64,000 nt of DNA from Acanthosoma haemorrhoidale (lineage: Eukaryota; Arthropoda; Insecta; Hemiptera; Acanthosomatidae): positions 52,101,239-52,165,238 of the forward strand of contig OV884012.1 in the NCBI GenBank assembly GCA_930367205.1. Reading direction: 5' to 3'. Made by a program: the position numbers and the translations under genes. The notes under the pieces are model-generated. The model had not been told where the DNA came from and ran no database searches. It saw only the letters and a list, made by a program, of their open reading frames with translations. This document shows, piece by piece, positions 9,890-21,757 of this stretch (within the stretch, counting starts at the first letter, position 1; each line of letters opens with the position of its first letter).

Positions 9890-12224
9890 TTATTGTAGTT
9901 TGTAGTTGAAGGAGGATGGCTGTTGTTGCTGCTGCTGCGGTTGGTCGTAGTTTTCCTTGAGTGAAGGTGCAGGAGTGGACTTGACACCGGCAGCGAATTT
10001 CTGTTGGTAGACCTGGTTATTGTAGGGATTGGTGTACTGTACCTGTGGTGATGGCCTAAACTTGGTGAGGAGTTGGGGTTGGTGTTGGGCATAAGCTGGC
10101 CTAGCCCTGGGGAGCAGGGATGCTTCCTGCTGGAGTGGGTAGGGGATGAGCATGATAGGAACGTTGTAAGGGTGGGACTGGGGCAGCAGGACATGTTGCA
10201 GCAGCTGTTGTGGGTGTCCTCCACTCAGGTACTGTGGTGAGTAGCTGAGCTGTAACAGTAATAATTCCACGTTAATTTCAAGTTCCAATGATAATTAGCT
10301 GTTAAGATGAATTCATTGTAATACAAATTAGCAAGAATTCATTATCAGAATGAGCTCAAAACTATTAGAATTAGATTTATTATTAATGTTTATTGTTATT
10401 TATTTATTATTAGTATCTGTTATTTCTCAATAGTTCTAATCAGTTATATTCTCCAAGCTTGAACGTACAAACTCCTGGCCCCAACAATTACTACCCAAAG
10501 GAAAAATACAGCACTGAGGGGCAGAATTTGAACCTAGGATGTACTGATCCAGCAAGGAGCATTAAAGAGCCATTCCATAGCAAATCGAGTTCTGTGTCAA
10601 TATCTAACCCCTTTAGAAAATCTCATATGAATTATTGTCATAAAATAGTATAAATTAGTTATACCTGGGGCTGGTGGTGGTAGGCCGCAGGAGATAACTG
10701 GTAGTACTGCTGTTGGGGATGATGAAGCGCTCCAGGCTGCTGGTAGGAAGCAGCTGCTGCTTGTGCCTGTTGGTAGGCTGCAGCTTGTGATTGCTGATAT
10801 GCTGCTGCCTGAGGTTGTTGGTAGGCTGCAGATTGAGCTTGCTGGTAGACGATTTGCTGCTGAGGTTGCTGGTATGTAGACGCTGATGCCGACTTGAGGC
10901 CATCCCTCTCTATATCCTCCAGCCTGATTTGTCTTTCTGCTGCGGGCTGGACTGACTGGGTCACCTGGTGCTGGGCGAAAGCACCGCAGACCAAAAGAAA
11001 AACTCCCAACTGAAGAAAAAAAAAATTATAATCTACCGTATTTAAATAAATCCTTCAATAAGTTATGAGGAATTTTGAAGTGATTCTGTGATATGAATTA
11101 CAAAAAAAACAAAATAATCTTAATAATAGCATAATAAATAATGTTTGACATGAATTTAATACCGTTTTTGCCAATTTCAATCATAATTGTTGTTTTACTC
11201 TCAATATTTTAGCTATTGATTGTTTTTTTATTTGTTGAAAGATTAAACAAAATTTTAGCAGGTAAGATAAAAAAAATTAATATAATGAGAAAAAATGGTG
11301 AGGCCACTGAACCTAGGACTGACTAGTTCCAGCTCTGATGTGCATAACATACCAAGCAGGGTGTGAAAAGTTGAAGTTGATGTGGGTGAGATCAAATATT
11401 TATTAACTGTCCGAGCAAACTCGGTGTTTCACTTTGCCATTTTGATTTACTGTGCCCTTAAATAAAGTTAATACCAGAAAGGCTATCGGTATGAACTTTC
11501 TCTGGGAGGAGAGGAAAGAGGAAAGATGTAACGCGACGGACAGGACGAGAAACGAAAGCGGGCGCGCTAAAATGGAAAGTGGCCCCAGGCAGAACTATAT
11601 CAGGTCCGCCCGTGCGTGTAATACCCACACATATCTCCTTCTTCAGTGGTACTAGAATAAGATCGGATCCTCATTCAGGAAAAGTAACTCGTACAAGGAT
11701 AACTTTCACTAGTCAATGTAAGTGAATTACTTTCCAGGGTACAAAATCTATAACATAGCTTGTAAATCATTGCTCGACCTGTGGATATATAAAAGAATAA
11801 CGGCCCATCCAACCCTATCAGCTTCTTCGTATCCCTTTTACGGCGAGCCCTTACGTTGTTTTCAATCGCAGACAAACATGTGATCAGGCTGGAAAATTGT
11901 AATGTAAAAAAATAATCTTTTATTGATGAGTTAATTGACTGCCTCCTGTGCGTCCAGCTTCAACCTCGAAGATAATTAATTCATCCAAACAATCGGATGT
12001 TCTTAGAAACAGAAAAAAAACAGCTTTGTAAAGACAGTATGGTAGTATGTTTCTAATTGGAATAGATTTTCTTCAAAGATAAAACCTGTTCAATGATCGG
12101 GATTTTTTTATACCGATCGTGGCTAAAATTTAAAGTTATTAAGCTATAAAAATCCATTACGAAATCCCGATAAGTTGTATTTACTCACCAGGTCATCTTG
12201 AAACGGATTTGCCAAGCTTAGCAT
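9890..12224 (-). CDS. Secreted Q/P/A/Y-rich cuticle- or matrix-like protein, three exons
   Basis: Proposed exons on the minus strand: 12224-12189, 11009-10665 and 10249-9890 (stop TAA), about 246 residues. Both introns are phase 0 with good sites: donor GTGAGTAA at 12188 with acceptor TTTTTTCTTCAG at 11010, and donor GTATAA at 10664 with acceptor TTACTGTTACAG at 10250. Exon 2 opens with a hydrophobic signal segment (LGVFLLVCGAFA, then QHQ), so the product is probably secreted. It is followed by RLEDIERDGLKSAS and an AAYQQ(P/S/A)QA repeat block. Exon 3 is rich in Q, P, Y and ends in a Q-run. Low-complexity YQQP/AAY composition fits insect cuticle, chorion or matrix proteins, but no chitin-binding R&R motif is present, so the family is open. 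The first exon (12 residues) is the weakest part: its donor is excellent, but the encoded N-terminus is acidic for a signal peptide, and a nearer ATG at 12196 is out of frame. Confidence 0.75.
10524..10580 (-). repeat. tRNA-like (SINE-type) relic inside intron 2
   Basis: On the minus strand GGTTCAAATTC (10534-10524) is an excellent Pol III B box; a poorer A-box-like TGGCTCTTTAATG lies about 38 bases upstream. It sits in the intron of the Q/P-rich gene. Probably a decayed tRNA-derived SINE; the weak A box keeps confidence low. Confidence 0.35.
11013..12180. other. Intron 1 of the Q/P-rich gene, with a GC-richer patch
   Basis: Mostly AT-rich. A GC-richer patch at about 11300-11680 differs in composition from the rest and may be an old insertion. 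Its AGTCCTAGGTTCAGTGGCC (minus strand near 11315) resembles the B-box region at 10534 (CATCCTAGGTTCAAATTC). No product recognised. Confidence 0.35.
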
Positions 12225-12239
12225 TTGTCCACATCAAGA

Positions 12240-12280
12240 GACTGAGCATGTAAAAAGCATGTGAGTATCCATGTATATTA
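12240..12280 (-). promoter_or_regulatory. Core promoter of the Q/P-rich gene: TATA-like box and TCAGTC initiator
   Basis: On the minus strand TCAGTC (12245-12240) matches the arthropod initiator, with the A (+1) at 12243. TAATATAC (12280-12273) lies at about -37 to -30. The predicted 5' UTR is only about 20 nt before the in-frame ATG at 12224. The spacing supports the first-exon model; transcription start is inferred, not observed. Confidence 0.5.
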
Positions 12281-12284
12281 CTTT

Positions 12285-14655
12285 TATTATATGTATAATG
12301 CTGCGATAAATTGATTGGTCATTGTAGATAGTCTTGCTTACTTTATCGAGCCCGAGGATTAGCTCACGCAGACCTTGATGAAATAGCATAAGATAAGTAT
12401 GGTTGCTGGTGGTCCAGAAAAGCACGGAAGTTATTAACTTTTTTAACTTGAATGATTTTTTAACCTTTCGATGATGCATGGTAATTTTAATCTAACTCAC
12501 AGTATACAACATACCACCCAATATTCATCTAGGCAATGCTATGCAATGCAGAATAGATTCTTTTAATGTTAGTTCAACCCTTAATGTTCAATAGTAATCA
12601 CTGAAGTAATCGGCATATTTTTTACTTGAGCGCATACAATACGATTTATAATGCCCATTGTTACACCGTTAACAATATAAAACAACTTTATTTCCCCCAT
12701 AGTTCGTGGTCTATCCATAATAAGAGCCAGTGCGGAAATTGTTTCTAAGGGTGAGTTGACAGAACGGTTTTCTCAATATCCTTCTCATTATCTTCTGTGT
12801 ACTTGAAAGAGGTTTAATTCATGGTCTAGAATAAAAACACTTCCTTAGATAAGAGCCTGTTAAGAGGAACATCTACCACGCACAATAGCCCCTTTTTCTT
12901 TTCACGAAGAAGAGAAACTTTCCCTTGTATTTTCTTTTGATTGGCTTAAAATTTTCCTTTCATCCCGTTACATGTTTTTTATATCATCTTCACTTTCCGG
13001 TTTATATCTGACAAATTCATAAGCTTCATCCTTTTTATAAGCTGAAGTTCTTTTTTATATATTTTCCCAAGAAGACTGAATTGAAAATTAAATGGATATA
13101 TGTATACAAAAGACATTGCGTCCCGATCCCACAGTCACAAAGTGAAATACACCTCTAACAACAAAAGGAATTAGGATACTGTCGAATAAAACTGGTGAAC
13201 ATGGTTCGGCCACATGCTGATCAAACTTTTAAACAGGACAGAACTTAAAATAAGGAAGAAATCCCAGTCGTTCTTGGCAAGATGTATTATGTGCGCCTTC
13301 CCAAAAACGCTAACTGAACTTGTGGAAAAATTTGAAGCTGGTAGAATATTTAAATATTTTGATCAAGCGCTAACATCGGACTTAAAAAAACGAACCAACT
13401 TCCGATTGCTGTAACATTCATGTTCCCAATAAGAAAACAATTCAACATTGGCATTAATTAATTTCCGAAAAGAAGGTAAAATGAAAGCGCAAATTTCAAT
13501 TTGTAGGTTGATAAACCCCAATTTAGTTAGAGAATTAGAAAGTTGTATATACATTTACTTTCATTTTTATCTTCCTGTTCTCATTAGGCGCACATGCGTT
13601 CCTAGTTTGTTACTTCCTGGTCTAACCAGGCAACCCCTATTTTCACGTTTCTTACTTAATCCATGTTACTTTTTTTACTTAATATCAAGATCGATCTAGC
13701 CGATTGTAACAATTAAACCAAGAAACATGTACAATTCTGTAAGATTGTAAAAAAAAATTCAAATGACCCCAGACAACTAGTACTTTATATAGGAGTAAAT
13801 TTGCATTTATTTTTTAAGCCCCAGTGTGGATCATGACACACTCCTAATATTTGTTCGTACCTCCAATATTCAATATGTTTTCTACAAGTATGTGGAGGAT
13901 AATTTGAAACAAAAAATATGTTTCAAAATCGAGTTGCTTCAACTTTTGGTTAATATAGATCGCCAAACATCTTTAATAGGGGTACGTTAGTTAAACTTTG
14001 TATAGGTCACATTTACAATGGGCTGAGTCACCAGCTCACTTATCCAACTATGATTAGCAGTCGGTGTCTTGGATTGGAGATAATGAACTGGTGACACTCA
14101 CGCACACGGGTAAGCAACTAAGAGACCTACAATTTACAGGCGTTTTGTCATTATAACTTTGTGAAAATAGAAAAAAAATTAAAATTAATCTTTACTAAAT
14201 TGGAAAACTTAAACATCTGTTCATTTTAAGTAGTACTTTAATACACTCGAGTCTCAGAGGTCGCGGGCGGGTGAAAGTTGATGATGACGGACGGCGTAAT
14301 CTAGTGGGGACAGGGCAGGAACTAATTACCAACATGTCGGCACAACTTTTCATTTTTTCCTATGTTTACTTTCTCTCTTTGCGGACGACATTCGCTCATG
14401 CGTAGCTTTCATTAAGTGCGGCACTCAGCGGATTGGCTTCTACGACGGGGTCATCACACGGATTTGTTTTTGCATGTTGTTTGATCATTTTATCAACGGG
14501 CTTGGTCCACGGATTAGTGACCTCAACATCTTTTTTTCCATTATGTTACATACATACTCACACATTTCTATTGTTGGCTCTCAAAACTTTATTTATTGGA
14601 ATATCATTATGCATACACAGTTAACCATGGAGGACAATAATGATAATATAATATT
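12285..14655. other. AT-rich stretch upstream of the Q/P-rich gene
   Basis: Presumed upstream region of the minus-strand gene. No other gene recognised. Short open frames here have no family resemblance. A GC-richer patch near 14240-14460 has no recognised content. Confidence 0.4.
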
Positions 14656-14660
14656 ACGTC

Positions 14661-14732
14661 CATCAGAAAAAGTAAGGGAACCGTGTCTCCCCAGGTAGAT
14701 CTAAAGCGTGTTAACCATTAAGCCACCGAGAC
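14661..14732 (-). repeat. tRNA-like SINE head
   Basis: The minus strand reads as a degraded tRNA: A box TGGCTTAATGGTTAACACG (14725-14707) and B-box-like GGTTCCCTTAC (14682-14672), with the two starts 43 bases apart as in a tRNA. The acceptor stem does not pair, so it is not a functional tRNA; a tRNA-derived SINE or pseudo-tRNA is the likely origin. Confidence 0.5.
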
Positions 14733-14739
14733 GACCCTC

Positions 14740-17190
14740 ACACTACAATGTTCTTTCATTCACAAAAGTGGTTCCGATTATAATTAATAATACTCAATAG
14801 TCATCTAGTAGAAATCATAAAGCTCATTGCAGTAGTATGCAAATCATTAGGGTTTCTACATACAAACCGTTTCAAAAAACTGTAAGTTGGTTATTACTTT
14901 TAGCTAATTTTATTTTATCAAAAAAGTCTATATCATCGCTTTCAAGAATGGGTTTCTATTTTTCCTTTAATTTCTAAAGGTTAATAGAGAATAGAAATCC
15001 TATTCATATCAAAGCATTCGTTAGTTGTAAGCAATATAGTTACTGGGCCGTAACCACTTTTACAGCAGAAAAAATAACGGAGCCATGTATATGTACCAAG
15101 TGTATAAGTTGGAGTGACTTCTCTGGAATAGGGGATGGCCTCAGCAGCAGTCTAATGCTTCATTTTATAGTTTTTGTATTGGTACTTTACAGGAAACGAA
15201 ATACGGTAGTTGTAACAAACCAAACGGATTTTTCTATTTGATCTCAAAGACTTTAAATGGAATGGATTTAATCTGTTGCAGGACTCCGAATACAACAATA
15301 TTTAAGTACAACGCTTTACAGTTCTATCACTCAGAAGACATTTTTTATCCGTAACGTTTTCGATACGTAAGTTTTTTTTTAACTTTAACGATGTTGGAAA
15401 CGACCAGACAAGCTGAGATTACGTTTTATTCACATGACGATTTTGACAGTTACTCGTGATTTAAGTTGTCACCGTCCAGACACCTATTTCTAGCGATGTC
15501 TAAAAATAAATCAGGAAATCTTCTGAAAGTTCTCCAAATGGCTTATTACCTTTTCGAAACGCTAACCCCAAAGAATGAAAAAAAGAAATAAAAATAGAAA
15601 GGCAAAAGAAAGAAATAACCTCTATGTTCAAACAAGACTTCTCTCTGAAGAACGTGTTCCGAGAAATGCGGCCATCAATTTAAACGAAAGTGGATAGAAT
15701 TGCCAGTTCGTATTGTTGTTATTTCTTTTACCGTCCGAAAAATTGGTAACACGTCGAAATTCAAAAGCTGTTTTCTCTTCATCAGGGGCTTAGTAGCATT
15801 GATGACTGAATGCACAGTTGTGTTTCCTGTCATTTTCGGTTGGTTGACTTGAGAATCTACTACAATTAATAAGAATTGGCTTGTAAACTCATCGCAACAA
15901 CGTGAATTCTCATTTGGAAATATTGAACCCTTCACGTACTTTAAATATTACAAATATGGTATAGTATCATTTACGTATAAATATGGTCTTCGTTCACTTT
16001 TCAAACAATTTCCAGATAATTATAAATTGGGACAATTTAATTTTCTTACTGTAGGGGGTGAGAGTAACCAAAATATCTGTGAATTCTTTGGAGTACATTT
16101 CGAAGGTTTTTATAATATATATTAGTTAACATTAAAAAAAATAATTTTTCAGAAAGGGTCCTGCTTAAAATCTGCTCTGGAAAATTACAATTAAAGACTT
16201 GCAACATTTTATTTAATTAGTATAATTGATTTTGAAAATTTTAATTCCTGTCAGGTCAATTCGGTTTTGAAGAAATTACGTCCGATTCCTAATGTTTTTT
16301 TCAACTTAGCAATTTCAAAGTTCGAAACTACATACTTTCCAGTAGAAATTCTGTTTTTTCACCTGTTTATTTGATTACACATTTCGGATTTTCGTACTAC
16401 AATAATAACACAATATATATAAAGGATATAAGACTAAAAACACAATTTTGTTTTTCTCCTGCCACGTGCCTTTATAGGTACAATCTGTAACATGAAACGT
16501 GAAACCTACAGTGAGAGCTTTGAGACAAAAGCCAATATGTACTTGCTTAATTATAAAGGAATATACCTTCCAATTATATTAAGTGGGGGGGGGGAGACTT
16601 ACCCTGTTCCCTTACGCAGGAATAGTTGGAAATGAAAATCAATTCATGGTCTTGCAGCACGGAACTTTAAAAATCTACAATAATGTTTGGGTTCGCTTGC
16701 CTATAACAAATTATGAATTGGAATTCCGAAAAATGTTGCTCATATATGGAAAGGATATTTTAAAGTTATTAACCACAAAAATGCGAACTATTCTAAATAT
16801 GTGCTGCCTATAATACAATTTAGGGAAGTATAAAAAAAATCAATATGAAAGATTCCCACCCCATTTTACTTACTTTTCTGCTTTTTCAAGTCACAGCTTT
16901 GAAGATGTTTTATATTCATTTATACTGTTCCGATTTCATAAATAAATATTTTAGCTATTTATTGTTCATTTTTAATACGACTTTTGGATTTAATAATCCT
17001 TTGGCCAACTAGTTGAATTTTTACTATAAGTTAAAATTTTTATTTTATGATAATTTGAACTTGAAAATTAAAGGCAAGTTACCTAATGGTTTTAATGTTG
17101 GCTGAGGACGGATCATTTAAATATTTTTATTTAAGCTATATATAAACGAAACCGTATAAACTTGAGTATGTACTAAATGTAATTTAAATA
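14740..17190. other. AT-rich stretch, nothing recognised; one G10 run
   Basis: No convincing gene. A run of ten G at 16585-16594 stands out. The minus-strand frame at 15935-15675 (86 codons) has no recognisable motifs. Confidence 0.45.
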
Positions 17191-17202
17191 TATATTTTAC
17201 CT

Positions 17203-17418
17203 TGTACATGTTTTCTGACTGTGGACGAGTTGGATACTGACCGCTCTAGTGGCCCCAGAGGTATATATAGTGAAGCGGAATCTCCCACCCTTGCCGTAGC
17301 TTTTTTCTCCTCGAGGGCTATCTTCGGGGATCTCGATGACTTTCTGTACTTGGTCTCCGGTCTTAGCGGTCATCGATGTCTCTTTAACAGTCCAACTAGC
17401 AATTTCCCAACTGACCAT
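17203..17418 (-). CDS. Unidentified coding-like exon with a splice donor
   Basis: A GC-richer island in AT-rich DNA stays open on the minus strand for 73 codons from an ATG at 17418 and ends exactly at a good donor (ACAAG/GTAAAA, exon end 17203). The peptide is balanced and strand-like (DQVQKVIEIPEDSPRG ... GGRFRFTIYTSGATRAVSIQ), unlike the Lys/Asn/Ile/Phe-rich chance frames around it. Candidate acceptors lie just upstream (for example GGTCAG at about 17413), but no partner exon was found. It could be a host exon or a captured viral or transposon piece; I do not recognise the family. Confidence 0.3.
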
Positions 17419-17605
17419 TTCGCATCCCCTTCAATATCCAACCCAGCAACATCGGAAAAGTATCAGGTCATACTTAAAACAGTCCAAGGGTTTAATGATT
17501 TTAACTTTTTTTTTAACGTACGAAAGAAAAATTTCCAAGTTAAAGGGGTAGGCTCTACTTTCAAAAGACCGATTGTCTCAGTCTGTCTGTCTGTTCTACA
17601 ATAGC

Positions 17606-20100
17606 AGCCGAAAAAATGACCCAACCCACTTGAAATGTTAAACATTTATTAACCAGCTTTCCCAGGCCTAAGCTTTATAGTTTGGCTGATATATGCTAAT
17701 GGATGTTATGTGAAAAAAAAATAAACAGCTAAACGCACAGCTTCTCTCTGAAGTCCAAGATTTCTCAAGTTACTAAGGCTAGAGACTATTAAAATTTCCC
17801 ATTGCCCATTCTGATTGAGGACACATTAAAAACGGTAGCTAGAACAGAAATTCATTGATATTCCAAATAATAAATTTTTGCGAGGTTAAAATGGACATAA
17901 CTCATTTAATGTCGTTCCAGGCAATTTTATCTGCCATTTACCACTAAATTCGTAATATATACTTATACGTAAAAGAGAGATTTTGAAGTTACCGAGATGT
18001 GTCAACAAATAAAATGAGGAATTTAAAAAAACAACAAAAAAAACAATTTTTTTTTCGCAATCATTTAAAGAAACCAACGTAACTCTCAATATTGTTACTT
18101 TACTTTATAAGTCCTCGTTAAACGTTTAAAATTTGAATTAGTTAATTCATGATTTATTATTGGAGTAACTAATTTTATATGTTTAATGACTAAAATATTG
18201 TTATATCAATCATGAATTACATTGTGAAGAGACAATTTTTAGAAAGGCTCTGGGTGCATAATGCCAAGGGGTCCTGTGTGATTTCATAAAATATTAATCA
18301 AATCATTAAATAAAAAAAATACTCAATATTTAAACCACGTAAAATCGATTGGTAAGTACTTAGGAATTGATATTTCTACTAGGAGTGAAGGGCCATGGTG
18401 GAGATGAATGAGTTTCTTTTTTCCAGTTGATCCAAAGATAAGTTAAGTAAAAAGTCATAAGAGTACGGTGATATTTAAAATAAGCACATGTTTAAGTTAT
18501 CTTCTATTAATTAACGTGTTTTTTTAATATAGCTGTTACGGCCACGAAAATAATTTACCTTAATTAATTGCCTATCTCGCGTTACAGGTCAGATTAGTTT
18601 ATTACATTAAAGCAAAATCAGTAAGCCAACATTCAAAAACCAAATAAAAAAATCATTTTAAATTGCTTTTTTCCATTTTTAGGTTGTAATTTTTTTCAAA
18701 ACCACAAACCTTTATGAAATGTGTATGTATGATCTCCTTTGTCTTCTCACAATAATTATATTTCTCTACACAATGAAATATAAAGTGTTGACGTCGGTTT
18801 CATCAACTTAAAATCAGCAAATATAACCTTAAAAAAAACCTTATATACATTACAGCCCTTACACTAGGGTCCCTGGGTCGGTTCTTGGCGACGTACTTGC
18901 ATGCGATTTCCCATTCGATATCACGATGACATTAAATTTACTGATTATGTGTCGTTAATTAAATATGGTAATACCACATAAGGACATTAAGTTGAAAAAC
19001 TAGATTTATTGATCAACAAAATTATTATTATTGTATTTACGAGTTAACTCAATCCTTCTTTTTTTTTTTAAGCCATAAAATATTCATAGGGGAGTTTCAT
19101 CCGAAAATAAAAGCAATCCCATTATAAAAACTAAAGACCGTTAATTTATTAGTTACTTGTAGTTCTAAAGAAATATTTCCTTACCATATTAAGCAGGATG
19201 TCAAATTAAAGATCACAGCTTCTTGATTAACAATATTATAAGATTTTAATGAGCTACAATCACAAAAAATCACTAAAATCGTTTTCACAGACCTATTTCC
19301 ACACCTGTGTAATGTGCATCACACTTGACTTTCTGGTGAGTTATTGATGCTTTAATTTGTTTTGAGCTAATCCTTAGCGCATTCTTAATGCATAGCTAAT
19401 AGATCAAATGAATTAATTAGTATTAAAGTATATACTGTCCAATCATCTTGACATGGTTCTAATGTGTCATGTGCCCAGATTTTATTGGACTACAATTATA
19501 AAAATTCATAGGACTAAATTGTACTCGTAATTCGTTCGCGACCCCAGGCTCATATAAAGAGATGATATTTTTCATGAAAGTTTTACAAAAATGACAACAT
19601 TATAAAAAATAATGAAGAGTCAATTATTAATCAATTAATTCCAATGGAAAAATAAATATATTTCGATTATATTAAGGAAGGGATCGAATTTCATTCATGG
19701 TAGAGGTGGTAGGGGCTCATTTAATTTAGCCGAAACTTTGTGAAAGTACTGCGACAATTTGAATGACACTGGATGGAAAACTGAAATCTGGCGTTATACA
19801 ATGAACCTACCTGACCTTTAGGACCGGTCAACGTATTTTGGACATGGGATGTTCCACCTGATGGACAGACGATATAAAAAAATACTATCAGTCCCATATA
19901 TTTTATGACAAAGGAACAGTGCAAGGATCCCCATATATAATATCATTAATACATTATATTTAATGAATTATTTGGCAATGAAAACAACATCTAATATGGT
20001 TGAAATCAAACCATCGTAATAAAAGTTTCAACTTAATTATTATGTAATATATTCTAGGACTTTAGTGAAATATAATTAATAAAATCCTTTATAATTATCA
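17606..20100. other. AT-rich stretch, nothing recognised
   Basis: A short (TCTG) run ends at about 17594; otherwise A/T-rich DNA without recognised gene, long repeat or tRNA-like unit. Confidence 0.45.
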
Positions 20101-20109
20101 CTATAAATG

Positions 20110-20575
20110 CTCCCACATTACCTTCACCCTTTGCCACAAGTCTTGTCCACTAGTTTTTTTTAATTCCATTCCTCTCCCTGTATCCGAGTTAGTACAGTAC
20201 TTAAACTTCCATTTTTTAACAAACGGCTGACCAGGAACTCACATACCAGCCTAAAAAGACAACAACTAAACAGACGCTTTGGACAACTGTACAGACTACT
20301 CAATGGAAAATAAATTACTAATTTACAAAGTTATACTTAAGCCAATCTGGACATACGGAATAGAGCTATGGGGGACAGCAAAAAAGTAAAACATCAAGCG
20401 TATCCAATCTTTTCAATCTAACGCCCTGAGAGCAATAGTAAATGCCCCTTATCACGTCAGCAACAAAACCCTTTATAACTCTCTTAATAAACCTTACATT
20501 TCCGAAAGCATCCCTTATAAGTTCATGAATAAGTTAATAAATTAATTAAATTCCATTGTAACCTATCCAACCACC
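20110..20575 (+). pseudogene. Jockey-like LINE fragment, copy C (end of reverse transcriptase)
   Basis: Plus-strand homology to the minus-strand copy at 37978-39700: LKRQQLNRRFGQLYRLLN, then ENKLLIYKVILKPIWTYGIE and LWGTAKKSNIKRIQSFQSNA, which is the thumb and C-terminal region of Jockey-clade polymerases. Frameshifts separate the blocks. The copy is cut at about 20575, about 100 bp short of the 3' end seen in the other copies, and repeat R starts directly after it. Confidence 0.75.
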
Positions 20576-20576
20576 C

Positions 20577-20800
20577 TAATCCCTCCACTGGCTCGTTGCC
20601 GGTGACGCGGCTGACGGAGTAGCGTGGGGGACTTCCCAAGACTCTGCTTCCTCTTTCGCATGCGAGGAGGGAGGTGACAACCATGTGGTTTTGGGAGGTC
20701 TCTGGGCTATTGTAAATACTGTATGAATGAAAATTTTAAATAAGGTATGAATCAGAACATTTGTCACAATTACTTATTGCCTGACAATAAATAGGTATTG
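20577..20800 (+). repeat. Repeat R, copy a
   Basis: Reverse-complement copy of the R sequence at 36838-37110 and 42690-43115. All share a GC-rich core around GGGGGACTTCCCAAGACTC and CTTTCGCATGCGAGG, then a TTTGTAAATA-TGTATGAATG tail. Here it is in sense orientation (its 3' side at the higher coordinate) and abuts Jockey copy C. Confidence 0.7.
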
Positions 20801-21600
20801 GGCAGTGGCGGAACGGGCAAGTTTACGAACCGTGGGTCGTGGCTACTCCAGATCTTGATTGCTCAGCCTCCTATATTAAGGCATGATCATATCTCTAATC
20901 TAATCCCCTTCTGATTTTACCCTTATCCCTTATTTCCTATTTTACCAACAGTGGACCTAAGTGAGCTAGTTCTCCCGAGATAACAGGGCCTCCAGCATTA
21001 GGCCAATCATCCGTCCAAAATATAACTGATTTCTAGGAGACTCACCTGGGAACTATGGTCTGAGGCTAATTCTACAGGTTTAGTGGGAACAAATGACGAA
21101 GAACCTTACCTTAATTAGATTTCATCCAAAGTATTGTACAGCATCAGCACCCAGCTACAAAGAAGAAAATAATTGCAAATAAAACATATAAATATAGAGC
21201 AAATATGACAATAAATAGAATTTGAGTAGGCTCGTAATGGGAAATGGGACGATTTTGAGCTTAGCACCCTGTGTAAGCCACAGTCGTATATACGATAATG
21301 ATACTTTTATCTATTAGAGGTCAGTTATTTTGGTCCTATGAAATCCCAAGTAAAGAGTGTTTATTGCTTGTGCAACTTCCGGTCATGCTGGCTCGTTACG
21401 GACTTCTAAGGGTGGTATGTATGCGTTTAGTTGCACTACGCTGTTCAGAGATATCCAGAAAGTGTGTGTTCTCTAAGTACAAGTTAGACTGTGTATGGAA
21501 GTTAGGCAGTGTGGTTTTCAGACATCAAAAGTTTGTTTCCTAAACATTCTTCCATTCCAATGATCAACATATGTAGTTGATTAATTCCTCTGTGCAACAA
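20801..21600. other. Non-coding stretch, nothing recognised
   Basis: Contains an 81-codon plus-strand frame (21298-21543) with no recognised motif; treated as chance. Confidence 0.4.
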
Positions 21601-21757
21601 CAACTTTATTATGATGAAATTACAATCTGCCTCATTGGGCTGTAAGTAATTGTGATAAATGATCTCATTCATACCAATTTGCAATTTTCATACACTCGCT
21701 CATTCATACTGTATGTACAAACAGCCCAGAGACCCCCCCAAGTCCACATGGTTGAGT
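21600..21757 (-). repeat. Repeat R, copy b (3' part)
   Basis: Carries the R 3' end GATGAAATTACAATCTGCCT (21617 onward, written on the plus strand), then CACTCGCTCATTCATAC and AACAGCCCAGAGACC, as in copies c and d. Truncated before the GC-rich core. Sense strand is minus. Confidence 0.7.

Noticed and set aside
9856..10224. A 122-codon minus-strand frame in the Q/P-rich gene
   Set aside because: Out of frame with exon 3; the spliced frame ending at 9890 fits the acceptor, the phase and the repeat composition.
12189..12196. ATG at 12196 as start of the Q/P-rich protein
   Set aside because: It would enter exon 2 in the wrong frame and stop within a few codons.
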